Source: an uncultured Porphyromonadaceae bacterium (lineage in GTDB: Bacteria; Bacteroidota; Bacteroidia; Bacteroidales; Muribaculaceae). Taken from it: 36,709 nt of DNA. The notes beneath the pieces were generated by a model, which saw nothing but the letters and a program-made list of their open reading frames with translations, did not search any database and was not told the origin of the DNA. Made by a program: the position numbers and the translations under genes. Below are positions 7,681 through 16,693 of this stretch, piece by piece (position 1 is the stretch's first letter; the number at the start of each line of letters is the position of its first letter). The stretch lies in assembly GCA_947177185.1 (NCBI GenBank), contig CAMWTJ010000017.1, forward strand, positions 1 through 36,709, written 5' to 3'.

Positions 7681-9186
7681 TTAATTCATGCCGAGCACCG
7701 CGAAAATGTCGGGGCTGAAGGTGAAACGTATCAGGTTGCTGAAGAAGTTGGGGAAGCAGCCGATGGCAGCCACACAGAGTATGAGCGTGACGGTGCTGAG
7801 GCGTTCCCACCATGTGGCGTCGGTGAGCTCGAGGTGGTGCTTGTCCTGCACGGGACCGAACAGCAGCTTGCCCACGACGCGGAGTATGTAGACCGCCGTA
7901 ATCACAATCGAGCAGCAGGCCACGATGGTGAATGTGCGGTGGAACACGTCGGCATGCTGGAACGAGCCTACGAAGATGGTCATTTCAGCCACGAATCCCG
8001 AAAGACCGGGAAGGCCGAGCGATGCCATACCGGCAATCACGTAGCACACGGAGAGGTAAGGCATGATTTTCATCAGGCCGCCCATGGCACGTATGTCGCG
8101 TGTGTGCGTGCGTCCGTATATCATGCCTATGAGAGCAAAGAACAGAGCCGTCATAAGACCATGCGAGAGCATCTGCATGATGGCGCCTGTCATGGCTGTG
8201 GTGTTGAGCATGAGTATGGCGAACAGCACGAGGCCGCAGTGGCTCACGGAAGAATAGGCGTTGATATACTTGAGGTCGGTCTGCACGCATGCGCTGAACG
8301 CACCGTACACCACAGAAATGCCTGTGAGCACGAGGAATATCCATGCCAGCTCATTGGCGGCGTGGGGCATCAGGTAGATAGCCACACGGAAGCAACCGTA
8401 GCCGCCGAGCTTCATGAGCACGCCGGCGTGGAGCATCGACACCGCGGTGGGAGCGGACGCGTGACCGTCGGGGCTCCAGGTGTGGAAGGGGAACATGGCT
8501 CCAAGCACGCCGAAGCCTACAAACGTCATGGGGAAGAGGAAGCACTGCCAGCCGTGCGATATGGAATTGTTGCGCACGATTTCGAGTATGTTCCACGTAA
8601 GGGACTGGCCGGCGGGTGCCGAGTGGTAGTAAATACCTATCAGGCCAAGCATCAGGAAGGCCGAGCCGCCCATGAGCATGAGGGTGAGCTTCATGGCCGA
8701 ATACTCCTTGCGTCCCGAACCCCATACGCCGATAAGGAGGTACATGGGTATGAGGGCCACCTCATAGAACATGAACATCGTGAAGAGGTCAATCGAGATG
8801 AAGAAGCCGAACACGCCCGTGCTCAGGAGTATGAGCCAAAGGAAGAAGGCTTTGGGCTGCGGGATGGTCCACGATGCGAACGAGCCGGCGAAGACTATAA
8901 TTGCCGACAGCAGAATCATGGCCACGGAAATGCCGTCGACGCCGATTGCAAGATTGATGTGAAGCGGAGCAAACCAAGTCCAGCTGCCGGTGAAGAGCAT
9001 CGGATCAGTGTTGCCTGCGGCGCGGATGGCCAAATAGTCGACCAGAAGCTTTACGCTGAGGCCTACCAGGGCTATGGAACCCGCTACGGCCACTGCGCGT
9101 ATCTGCTTGATGTCGCGGCAGAGGGCGAGCCCTGCGAGCATGAGCAGGGGAATCACCACAAACCAGATTAATATATTGCTAAACAT
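7681..9186 (-). CDS. nuoM: NADH-quinone oxidoreductase (complex I) subunit M
   Basis: This 501-residue polytopic membrane protein is the second antiporter-like subunit of the membrane arm. Recognisable segments are the TM5 glutamate region FMFYEVALIPMYLLIGVWG (about 138-156), FPFHTWSPDGHASAPTAVSMLHAGVLMKLGGYG (split across about 223-255), and GLPGLSGFVAEMTIFVGSF near 400-420. The broken helix with Lys and the TM5 Glu needed for proton transfer are present. Start ATG at 9186 follows nuoL by 31 bases. A promoter-like box on the opposite strand in this gap is listed separately. Confidence 0.95.
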   Translation of the reverse strand: MFSNILIWFVVIPLLMLAGLALCRDIKQIRAVAVAGSIALVGLSVKLLVDYLAIRAAGNTDPMLFTGSWTWFAPLHINLAIGVDGISVAMILLSAIIVFAGSFASWTIPQPKAFFLWLILLSTGVFGFFISIDLFTMFMFYEVALIPMYLLIGVWGSGRKEYSAMKLTLMLMGGSAFLMLGLIGIYYHSAPAGQSLTWNILEIVRNNSISHGWQCFLFPMTFVGFGVLGAMFPFHTWSPDGHASAPTAVSMLHAGVLMKLGGYGCFRVAIYLMPHAANELAWIFLVLTGISVVYGAFSACVQTDLKYINAYSSVSHCGLVLFAILMLNTTAMTGAIMQMLSHGLMTALFFALIGMIYGRTHTRDIRAMGGLMKIMPYLSVCYVIAGMASLGLPGLSGFVAEMTIFVGSFQHADVFHRTFTIVACCSIVITAVYILRVVGKLLFGPVQDKHHLELTDATWWERLSTVTLILCVAAIGCFPNFFSNLIRFTFSPDIFAVLGMN

Positions 9187-9196
9187 TGTGTACTAC

Positions 9197-9204
9197 TATA
9201 TTTG
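9197..9204 (+). promoter_or_regulatory. Promoter-like -7 box antisense to nuoL
   Basis: TATATTTG on the plus strand lies in the 31-base gap between nuoM and nuoL and points into nuoL in antisense direction. A TTG lies near 9176-9178. It may be chance or may start an antisense RNA; no product gene follows. Confidence 0.2.
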
Positions 9205-9217
9205 TTTGTGGATTGGT

Positions 9218-11227
9218 TTAGAGCAGGCAGAGCATCGTTATGCCGCCGAGTGCCAGGGCGCCCAGCAGATACCACCATACGTAGAGCTGAACCTGTCCGC
9301 TCTGGAGGGGCTTGATAGCGCGCGATGCCTTGTTTGTGATTGTCGCGAACGCGTCCATGGTGCCGTCGATGATATGGCGGTCGAACCATGCTATGGGGCG
9401 GCAGATGCCGTCGAATATGATGCGATGCGTGATGAACATGTACAGTTCGTCCCAATAGAAGCGATGGTGGGCCCATTTCCAAAGACCGGGCATGGCTGCA
9501 CGCATCTTTTCGGGAAGCGGGTTTTCCTTGCGGTACATCACCGTGGCGATAGCGATGGCCACGACTGCCACGAAGAGGCTGACAGCGGCTACCGACCAGT
9601 CGAAATGCGCCATGAAATCGTAGCTCTTGCCGTTCCATGTGACGAACTTGCCGAAGGGTATGAAGCCGGCCACAAGGCTGATGGCCGCAAGGATAATCAG
9701 CGGCAGGCTCATGGTCCAGGGCTGATCGTGCGGGGCGTGGTGGCCTTCGTGCACCTTGTGTTCCTTCCACCAGAAAATGAGGTAGTAGAGTCGGAACATA
9801 TAGAACGCGGTAAGACCGGCCACAAGCGACATCCACACGTATATCACCGTGCTGTTGCCGAGGCAGCTGCTGAGGATCTCGTCCTTAGAGAAGAAACCCG
9901 AGAAGGGTATGATGCCCGCGATGGCCAGGCAGCCGATGAGGAACGTCCAGTGGGTTATGGGCATGTATTTGCGCAGGCCGTGCATTTCGGTGTAGTCGTT
10001 GGAGCCGATGGCGTGGATGAGAGCGCCGGCGCCGAGGAAGAGCAGAGCCTTGAACATGGCATGCGTGAAGAGGTGGAACATGGAGGCCATGTAGCCGAGG
10101 CCCTCGTGCATCTCGGGACGTGCCACACCGAGCGACACCATCATGAACGCAATCTGCGAGATGGTGGAGAACGCGAGCACACGCTTGATGTCAATCTGCG
10201 TGCACGCCACAATGGCCGCATAAAGGGCTGTGAGCGCACCGACCCATGTGACAAATTCCAGGGCCGAAACCTCCATCAGATAGAGCGGGAACAGACGTGC
10301 CACAAGGTAGACACCGGCCACAACCATGGTGGCGGCGTGGATGAGTGCCGACACGGGCGTGGGGCCTTCCATAGCGTCAGGCAGCCATATGTGGAGGGGA
10401 AGCATGGCCGATTTGCCCATGCCGCCCATAAAGATGAGCACCAGAGCCCATGTGAGCACCGACGCGCCCATGAACACCGGGGTGGCGCTGCTCTCGAACA
10501 CGCTCTTCACACCGGCGGCGGTGGATTCGCTGATCTGGAATACGCCGGCGAGGCCCTCGACGGGAGCCGATGTGAGCTCCGTGAAGTTGAACGTGCCGGT
10601 GTAGTACGACAGGATGAGTATGCCGATAAGGAAGCCGAGGTCGGCGAATCGGGTCACGATAAATGCTTTCTTCGAGGCCGACACTGCCGAGGGTTTCACA
10701 TAGTAGAAACCTATGAGCAGATAGGACGACGCACCCACAAGCTCCCAGAAGATGTACATCTGGAAAATGTTGGTGGCCACGACCAGGCCGAGCATCGAGA
10801 AGCTGAAGAGCGACAGGAACGCGTAGAAGCGCTGAAAACCGTGCTCGTAGACGCCGTGATGGTCGCGCATATAGCCCATGCTGTACAGATGCACCATGAA
10901 CGATATCGTGGTGATAACCACAAGCATCATGGCCGAGATGGGGTCGAGCAGGAAGCCGAGCCTGATTACGAGATTGTCGGTAAACGCGAGCCAGGTCTGA
11001 TTGAAAATGAGTGCCTGGAGGCGATTGCCTGCGGCGTCGACGAATTCAGGACTGCCGCTGAAGAAATAGGTGAATGCCGTGTAGTATGCAAGTACGAGGG
11101 TGGTGCCCATGCCGAGGCATCCGAGCGTACCGGCCAGTTTATGGCTCATCTTGCAGCCGGCAAGACCCAGCACAAGGAACATCCCCAGGGGGATGGCCAG
11201 AATGAGTATAGGTAGTGTTGCGTCCAT
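9218..11227 (-). CDS. nuoL: NADH-quinone oxidoreductase (complex I) subunit L
   Basis: This is a 669-residue membrane protein, the distal antiporter-like subunit. It carries the extra C-terminal part with the long amphipathic connecting helix and a last membrane anchor (LYVWWYLLGALALGGITM at the end). Motifs include IFWELVGASSYLLIGFY, LPLHIWLPDAMEGPTPVSALIHAATMV (about 276-302), LAFSTISQIAFMMVSLG, and IPFSGFFSKDEIL. The ATG at 11227 lies 5 bases after the nuoK stop. Length is slightly above E. coli NuoL (613 residues); the excess appears to be in the C-terminal region facing the cytoplasm, including a His-rich stretch (KEHKVHEGHHAPHD). Confidence 0.95.
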   Translation of the reverse strand: MDATLPILILAIPLGMFLVLGLAGCKMSHKLAGTLGCLGMGTTLVLAYYTAFTYFFSGSPEFVDAAGNRLQALIFNQTWLAFTDNLVIRLGFLLDPISAMMLVVITTISFMVHLYSMGYMRDHHGVYEHGFQRFYAFLSLFSFSMLGLVVATNIFQMYIFWELVGASSYLLIGFYYVKPSAVSASKKAFIVTRFADLGFLIGILILSYYTGTFNFTELTSAPVEGLAGVFQISESTAAGVKSVFESSATPVFMGASVLTWALVLIFMGGMGKSAMLPLHIWLPDAMEGPTPVSALIHAATMVVAGVYLVARLFPLYLMEVSALEFVTWVGALTALYAAIVACTQIDIKRVLAFSTISQIAFMMVSLGVARPEMHEGLGYMASMFHLFTHAMFKALLFLGAGALIHAIGSNDYTEMHGLRKYMPITHWTFLIGCLAIAGIIPFSGFFSKDEILSSCLGNSTVIYVWMSLVAGLTAFYMFRLYYLIFWWKEHKVHEGHHAPHDQPWTMSLPLIILAAISLVAGFIPFGKFVTWNGKSYDFMAHFDWSVAAVSLFVAVVAIAIATVMYRKENPLPEKMRAAMPGLWKWAHHRFYWDELYMFITHRIIFDGICRPIAWFDRHIIDGTMDAFATITNKASRAIKPLQSGQVQLYVWWYLLGALALGGITMLCLL

Positions 11228-11232
11228 CGGGC

Positions 11233-11544
11233 TTAATATTTCAGTTTGTTAAGGTCGCGCACGTCGATATTCTTGGCCGAGCGATAGAGGTTGATTATAA
11301 TCGCGATGGCAAGAGCCGTTTCGGCGGCGGCGATGGCTATGGCGAAGAGTGTGAAGAACATACCTTCCATGGCATCGGGCCAAAGATAACGGTTGAAGAC
11401 GGCGAAATTGATATCTACCGCATTGAGCATGAGCTCAAGCGAAATGAGGATGGCAATCATGTTGCGGCGGGTGATAAAGCCGTACACACCGCAGCAGAAC
11501 ATAATCAGTGCCGGAACGAGGAGCATTATTGCTTTGATTTCCAT
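11233..11544 (-). CDS. nuoK: NADH-quinone oxidoreductase (complex I) subunit K
   Basis: This 103-residue protein has three membrane helices at about 5-22, 28-52 and 60-84, the normal length and topology for NuoK. Conserved membrane glutamates lie in ISLELMLNAVDINF (TM2) and AAAETALAIAIIINLYR (TM3). They belong to the E-channel linking quinone chemistry to the pumping subunits. It is tightly packed in the operon: 7 bases after nuoJ and 5 before nuoL. Confidence 0.95.
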   Translation of the reverse strand: MEIKAIMLLVPALIMFCCGVYGFITRRNMIAILISLELMLNAVDINFAVFNRYLWPDAMEGMFFTLFAIAIAAAETALAIAIIINLYRSAKNIDVRDLNKLKY

Positions 11545-11551
11545 AGGGCGA

Positions 11552-12064
11552 TTAACGTTTGCGGGCGATGACTACGCCACCGATTATACATGCGAGCAAC
11601 AGCACACTGATGGCCTCGAACGGCAGCAGATAGCCACCCTCGGAGGTGCTCATCATGGATTCGCCGATCTGTTGCATCGTGGGTGTTTCAAGTGCGGGTT
11701 TGGCGACAAACAGGGCGCAGCGGCTGACAAGTGCATAGCCGGCCACGAGCAGCATGGCCACGGAGGCCACGGCGCCAAGCACGCGCGATTTAGAGGCAAG
11801 AGGCTCCGAATTGCGGCCGGGATGCGTCGTGAGCAGGATACTGAACACGAACAGCACCACTATGCCACCTGCGTACACCGCAATCTGCACCGCACCGAGA
11901 AACTCGTAGTCGAGCATGAAATATACACATGCGGCGGCAAACAGGGTGAACAGCAGATAGGTGGCCGCGCGCAGTATCTTGCGCGTGGTCACGGCCAGCA
12001 CGGAGAACACTACCATGGCCAAAGCGACGATAGTGTAGAGAATAATACTTCCTACTGATTCCAT
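11552..12064 (-). CDS. nuoJ: NADH-quinone oxidoreductase (complex I) subunit J
   Basis: This 170-residue membrane protein has five hydrophobic segments. The start SIILYTIVALAMVVFSVLAV (about 6-25) and LLFTLFAAACVYFMLDYEFLGAVQIAVYAGGIVVLFVFSILL (pieces between about 36 and 78) are typical. The latter contains the TM3 region with the pi-bulge that moves in turnover. NuoJ links the E-channel to the pump modules. Spacing is 15 bases to nuoI upstream and 7 to nuoK downstream. Confidence 0.95.
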   Translation of the reverse strand: MESVGSIILYTIVALAMVVFSVLAVTTRKILRAATYLLFTLFAAACVYFMLDYEFLGAVQIAVYAGGIVVLFVFSILLTTHPGRNSEPLASKSRVLGAVASVAMLLVAGYALVSRCALFVAKPALETPTMQQIGESMMSTSEGGYLLPFEAISVLLLACIIGGVVIARKR

Positions 12065-12079
12065 ATAGCTGATTGATTT

Positions 12080-12700
12080 TTATTTTTCGGTGTTGGTGGG
12101 CGCATCGGCCGGAGCTGCACCTTCGGCGGCTTTTGCTGCTGCCTCGCGCGCGGCCTTGGCTTTGGCGGCGGCTGCCTTAGCGGCCTCGATTTTGGCCTGA
12201 CGGGCTGCTTCTGCAGCAGCTATCTGCTCGGGGGTGGGAGCAGGCTCTTCTTTTTCGGGAAGATAATTGAGCTGCTTCACGAGCTTATCACGTGTGAACA
12301 CTGCCTGCTCGAAATCGTTGCTGAATTCGAGAGCGTTTGTCGGACAGGTGGTGGCACAGAGTGAGCAGAACATGCAGCTGCCGAGGTCGTAGAGATATCG
12401 GTCGAGCTTTTTCTTTTTGCCGGTGAGCGTGTCCACCATCCGGGTTTCAAGTTTGATGGTTCCGTTCGGACAGTTGCGCTCGCATGTGCCGCAGGCTATG
12501 CATTTGTGGTTGCCCTCGGCGTCGTAGATGAGCCGCAGCTCGGCGCGAAAACGCGGAGCGGCCGGCGAGTCAAGACGGTTGTCGGGGTATTCCTCCGTGA
12601 TTTTGCGGGTGACAAGCTCCTTGCCGGTCACCTGCATGCCTTTGATAAGGCTGGCGATACCCGTGCCTAAAGATGAAAAGTAATCTTTTACGCTACCCAT
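12080..12700 (-). CDS. nuoI: NADH-quinone oxidoreductase (complex I) subunit I, with alanine-rich C-terminal tail
   Basis: This 206-residue peripheral iron-sulfur subunit carries two [4Fe-4S] binding motifs, CIACGTCERNCP (about 67-78) and CMFCSLCATTCP (about 109-120). They transfer electrons towards NuoB and quinone. The N-terminal part TGIASLIKGMQVTGKELV is the amphipathic membrane-docking helix. From about residue 150 a long tail follows, Pro/Glu-rich and then Ala/Lys/Glu/Arg-rich, predicted to be a single charged helix; it has no counterpart in E. coli NuoI (180 residues). It is the first nuo gene after the inserted atp block: 58 bases separate it from atpG, with no promoter consensus in that gap. 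Confidence 0.95.
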   Translation of the reverse strand: MGSVKDYFSSLGTGIASLIKGMQVTGKELVTRKITEEYPDNRLDSPAAPRFRAELRLIYDAEGNHKCIACGTCERNCPNGTIKLETRMVDTLTGKKKKLDRYLYDLGSCMFCSLCATTCPTNALEFSNDFEQAVFTRDKLVKQLNYLPEKEEPAPTPEQIAAAEAARQAKIEAAKAAAAKAKAAREAAAKAAEGAAPADAPTNTEK

Positions 12701-12758
12701 TGAGTATGCTATGGTTTAGTTACTGATTTACACTGTGTTCATATATCGTCTGCGCCGG

Positions 12759-13658
12759 TCAGTCGCGCACCTGTCCGCCCACTATGTCAAGCAGTTCGGT
12801 GGTGATGCTTTGCTGACGCAGTTTGTTGTATTCGAGTTGCAGCTGTTCGAGCAGTTTGCGCGCGTTGTCGGTGGCGGCCTGCATGGCCATTACACGCGCG
12901 GCCTGTTCCGACGCCCTGTTTTCAGCGAACGCCTCCTGCAGTGTGGCAAGCAGATGCATCGGCAGCAGAGTGCTGAATATTGATGCGGCATCGGGCTCGT
13001 AGATGTATGGCTTAAGAGCGGTCTGCGCATCGGTATCGCCCGGGGCAAGCGCCGAGGTGTCGACCGGCAGCAGCCGGTCTGTGACGGCACGCTGGCGTCC
13101 GGCGCTGTGATAGTGCATATAGGCCAGTTCGAGGCTGTCGATCTCGCCTGCGAGGAAGCGCTGTATGAGCCCCTCGAGCATGGCTTTGATTTCGGGGCCG
13201 TCGGTACGGCTGTCGACGCCCTCCGCGGCGCGTATCTCAAGGCCTTCCACTCCCGACAGGCGCTGCGCCGCCTTGAGCATTTTCGCTCCCACGCAATGCA
13301 GCTCAACGCGCAGGCTCTCGCCCGCGTTGCCCGTGGCGCGCGCCTCGGCTATATAAGCATCGATGAACTTGGCAAGATTGGAATTATAGGCACCACAGAG
13401 TCCGTCGTCGCTGCCGAAGGCCACGATGGCAAGGCGCCGTACTTCGCGCACGTCCATCAGCGGCGACGCGAATTCGGCGTCGGAAGCAAGGAGGTTGGCC
13501 ATGATTCCCCGGATGCTCTCGCGGAAAGGCGTCAGCTTGCGCAACGCCTGCTCGGCCTTGCGCATTTTTGCGGAGGAAATCATCTTCATGGCACCGGTGA
13601 TTTTTTCCGTGGATGCCACGGAGCCGATGCGTCCTTTTAATTCTCTTAGTGTTGCCAT
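12759..13658 (-). CDS. atpG: ATP synthase F1 subunit gamma
   Basis: This 299-residue protein is the central rotor shaft. The N-terminal helix reads LRELKGRIGSVASTEKITGAMKMISSAKMRKAE, the family signature in pieces (about 4-36). The C-terminal helix has AMQAATDNARKLLEQLQLEYNKLRQQ and ends ITTELLDIVGG (about 264-296). These two helices form the coiled coil that turns inside the alpha3beta3 ring. It is the last gene of the atp block, 40 bases after atpA and upstream of nuoI. Confidence 0.96.
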   Translation of the reverse strand: MATLRELKGRIGSVASTEKITGAMKMISSAKMRKAEQALRKLTPFRESIRGIMANLLASDAEFASPLMDVREVRRLAIVAFGSDDGLCGAYNSNLAKFIDAYIAEARATGNAGESLRVELHCVGAKMLKAAQRLSGVEGLEIRAAEGVDSRTDGPEIKAMLEGLIQRFLAGEIDSLELAYMHYHSAGRQRAVTDRLLPVDTSALAPGDTDAQTALKPYIYEPDAASIFSTLLPMHLLATLQEAFAENRASEQAARVMAMQAATDNARKLLEQLQLEYNKLRQQSITTELLDIVGGQVRD

Positions 13659-13698
13659 TGCTTGGTGTTTGCGATGCTTGTCAGCGGTGCGCTGCGTG

Positions 13699-15267
13699 TC
13701 AGAACTGTCCTGCTACCTCTTTTGCAGCTTCTACAAGCGCTGCGGTGACTTCGTCGGTCAGACGGCCGGCGCGAATCTCGTCAAGCACAGCTTCGTGTCG
13801 AGCGTGCATGAGCTGCAGGAACTGTTTTTCGAATTCGGCCACTTTCTCCAGCGGAACGCTCTCGAGCAGACCGTTCACGCCGCAATAAATCACGGCCACC
13901 TCGTCCTCCACCGCCATAGGGTGGTACTGAGGCTGTATCAGCAGGCGCTCGTTCTTGCGGCCCTTGTCAATGACTCTTGCGGTCACGGGGTCGATGTCGC
14001 CGCCGAATTTGGTGAACGACTCGAGCTCGCGGAACTGGGCCTGGTCGATTTTCAGCGTGCCTGCCACTTTTTTCATTGATTTGATCTGCGCGTTGCCGCC
14101 CACACGGCTCACGGAGATACCCACGTTGATGGCCGGACGGATACCGCGGTTGAACAGAGCGGTTTCAAGGAATATCTGGCCGTCGGTGATAGAAATCACG
14201 TTGGTGGGAATGTAGGCCGAAACGTCGCCGGCCTGAGTTTCAATGATAGGAAGGGCTGTGAGCGAGCCGCCGCCTTTCACTTTGTCTTTCAGCACGGCCG
14301 GAAGGTCGTTCATGCGCGATGCCACCTCCTGGTTGTCAATGATTTTGGCTGCGCGTTCGAGCAGACGGGAGTGCAGATAGAAGATGTCGCCGGGATATGC
14401 CTCGCGGCCAGAAGGACGCTTCAGCACAAGCGAAATCTCGCGGTATGCCACGGCCTGCTTCGAAAGGTCGTCGTAGACGATGAGTGCGTCGCGGCCCGTG
14501 TCGCGGATATATTCACCTATAGCTACGCCTGCGAAGGGAGCGAAATAGCGCATGCTGGCCGACTCCGACGCCGTGGCGGCAACCACTACGGTGTAGTCGA
14601 GAGCGCCGTTGCGGCGCAGTGTGTCGACGATGGCGGCTACGCTCGACGCTTTTTGTCCGATGGCCACGTAGATACAGTAGACGGGCTTGCCGGCCTCGTA
14701 GTTCTGACGCTGGTTGATGATTGTGTCGATAGCGATGGCCGTTTTGCCTATCTGTCGGTCGCCGATGATAAGCTCGCGCTGTCCGCGGCCAATGGGCACC
14801 ATGGCGTCGATGGCCTTCAGACCGGTCTGAAGGGGCTGCTTCACCGGCTGACGGTAAATGACACCGGGAGCCTTGCGCTCAAGCGGCATGAGCAGGCGCT
14901 CGCCTGCGATGGGGCCGCGGCCGTCGATCGGCTCGCCCAGCACATTGACTACGCGTCCGAAGAGTCCTTCTCCCACGGGGATGGAAGCAATCTCGCCTGT
15001 GCGCTTCACCTTCATGCCTTCGGTGATGGCGTTGACATTGTTGAGCAGAATGACGCCGACGTTGCTTTCCTCAAGGTTGAGAGCCACGCCCATAGCGCCG
15101 TTTTCGAACTCTACGAGCTCGTTGGCACACACCTTGTCGAGGCCATAGACATGTGCTACGCCGTCGCCCACTTCGAGCACCGTGCCGGTTTCTTCGAAGC
15201 TGACCTTGGCGTTGACGCTTTCGAGTTGTTGTTTGAGAACTTCCGAAATCTCGCTTGGATTAATCAT
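13699..15267 (-). CDS. atpA: ATP synthase F1 subunit alpha
   Basis: This 522-residue protein is the non-catalytic nucleotide-binding subunit of F1. The P-loop is [14 protein letters not shown] (about 170-183). The arginine finger region is [19 protein letters not shown] (about 369-387), with the conserved VGGNAQ variant seen in many bacteria. The N-terminal 20 residues ([10 protein letters not shown]) form the delta-binding helix. ATG at 15267 is 27 bases after atpH. Confidence 0.97.
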   Translation of the reverse strand: MINPSEISEVLKQQLESVNAKVSFEETGTVLEVGDGVAHVYGLDKVCANELVEFENGAMGVALNLEESNVGVILLNNVNAITEGMKVKRTGEIASIPVGEGLFGRVVNVLGEPIDGRGPIAGERLLMPLERKAPGVIYRQPVKQPLQTGLKAIDAMVPIGRGQRELIIGDRQIGKTAIAIDTIINQRQNYEAGKPVYCIYVAIGQKASSVAAIVDTLRRNGALDYTVVVAATASESASMRYFAPFAGVAIGEYIRDTGRDALIVYDDLSKQAVAYREISLVLKRPSGREAYPGDIFYLHSRLLERAAKIIDNQEVASRMNDLPAVLKDKVKGGGSLTALPIIETQAGDVSAYIPTNVISITDGQIFLETALFNRGIRPAINVGISVSRVGGNAQIKSMKKVAGTLKIDQAQFRELESFTKFGGDIDPVTARVIDKGRKNERLLIQPQYHPMAVEDEVAVIYCGVNGLLESVPLEKVAEFEKQFLQLMHARHEAVLDEIRAGRLTDEVTAALVEAAKEVAGQF

Positions 15268-15294
15268 TGTATGGATGAGAGTGCTGGGGAGGTG

Positions 15295-15855
15295 TTACTG
15301 TTTCTTTAAGATATTGAGGCGGAGATTGTCGAGGCGGGCACGCACCGATGCGTCGAGGCGCTCGCTGGCGATGTCGATGGCGAATCCTCCGATGAGAGCG
15401 GGGTCAACGCGTTCTTCATACTCCATTGTTGCATCCGGGCCGATGTGGCTCTGGATGAGTGCGCGCATGCGCTTGCTCTCGTCGGCGCCGAGCGGCGCTG
15501 CCGAGGTGACGCGAACGGGGTAGATGCCACGCTGCGCACGATAGCAGTCGATGTAGGCACGGGCTATGTCGGCGGCCATGCCTGTACGATGGTTTTCGAC
15601 AAGTACGCGCATCCAGTCGGCAAAGGTGGAGCCGGATGCAGCTTGGGCCGGGAGGCCGGCGGCAGTTTCGAGCAGGCGGCGCTTGTCGGCGTCGCCCACA
15701 TACGGGTTGGCCAGCGTGTGCGCAAGCTCGGGATGCGACACTGCGGCATCGGCGAGCGCGCGCATGCTGTCGTAGAGCATCTCTGCCTGGCCTCGTTCAG
15801 AGGCCACCTCGTACAAAGCCTTGGCGTAGCGGCGGGGTATCAGACCTTCGTTCAT
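15295..15855 (-). CDS. atpH: ATP synthase F1 subunit delta
   Basis: This is a 186-residue stator subunit joining the top of F1 to the b dimer. The N-terminus PRRYAKALYEVASE and the C-terminal VDPALIGGFAIDIASERLDASVRARL (in two parts, about 147-176) are the OSCP/delta signatures. Length is normal. It lies between atpF and atpA as usual, 18 bases after atpF. Confidence 0.95.
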   Translation of the reverse strand: MNEGLIPRRYAKALYEVASERGQAEMLYDSMRALADAAVSHPELAHTLANPYVGDADKRRLLETAAGLPAQAASGSTFADWMRVLVENHRTGMAADIARAYIDCYRAQRGIYPVRVTSAAPLGADESKRMRALIQSHIGPDATMEYEERVDPALIGGFAIDIASERLDASVRARLDNLRLNILKKQ

Positions 15856-15873
15856 GTCAGATGTTGTGGCGCT

Positions 15874-16371
15874 TTAGTTTTGCGTTTCAATCTCGTTCAG
15901 CAGCTTGTCGACGAGCTGTCGCTGCTCTTTGTCGGCTGCCAGGTTCTGCTGCACCACCTTTTGGGCGATGTCGAGCGCTATGGCACCGACGCTGGCACGC
16001 AGCTGCTCTTCGGCCTGCTTCTGCTGCTGCGCGATAGACACCTTGGCGGCGTCCATCACTTTCTGAGCCTCGGACTGCGCGGCAGCGCGCGCTTCCTCGA
16101 CCAGACGCGACTTCATCTTGTCGGCCTCACGCAGCATGTCGGCTTGCTGCCGCTGCGCCTGGCGGATAAGGTCGTCGGCCGTGGAGCGTGCATTGTCGAG
16201 CTGGGCCTTGGCCTCCTGCGCATACTCAACGCCTTTGTCTATAAGGTCTGCCCGGCTGTCGACGCTTTTGAGGATGACGGGCCAGGCGAACTTCCACAGA
16301 ATCAGGAAGAGCATGCCGAAAGCGACGAACATCCAAAATACAAGGCCAAAGTCAGGCGTGAATAGTTCCAT
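15874..16371 (-). CDS. atpF: ATP synthase Fo subunit b
   Basis: This is a 165-residue peripheral stalk subunit. A single membrane helix lies at about 8-28 (FGLVFWMFVAFGMLFLILWKF). The rest is a long charged helix rich in Ala, Gln, Glu and Arg, predicted to be a coiled coil (about 35-160). The family-typical membrane-near sequence is KFAWPVILKSVDSRADLI. It should work as a dimer holding F1 against rotation. It is encoded once; no b' partner is present. Confidence 0.95.
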   Translation of the reverse strand: MELFTPDFGLVFWMFVAFGMLFLILWKFAWPVILKSVDSRADLIDKGVEYAQEAKAQLDNARSTADDLIRQAQRQQADMLREADKMKSRLVEEARAAAQSEAQKVMDAAKVSIAQQQKQAEEQLRASVGAIALDIAQKVVQQNLAADKEQRQLVDKLLNEIETQN

Positions 16372-16395
16372 TCGTAGCGATGGGGGTATAAACGA

Positions 16396-16647
<252 letters not shown>

Positions 16648-16693
16648 TTAAGTGGGTTTATGTTTTGTTTATTTATTTCTGTTTTGATGTAAA

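Noticed and set aside
7669-9171. 500-codon plus-strand frame opposite nuoM
   Set aside because: It is a shadow frame with no recognisable domain.
9074-11215. 713-codon open frame opposite nuoL
   Set aside because: It is a shadow of nuoL with the same biased composition and no domain.
12080-12250. Alanine-rich end of nuoI as a sign of a frameshift
   Set aside because: The frame stays open to a clean stop and the composition is that of a regular charged helix, so it is probably a true tail.
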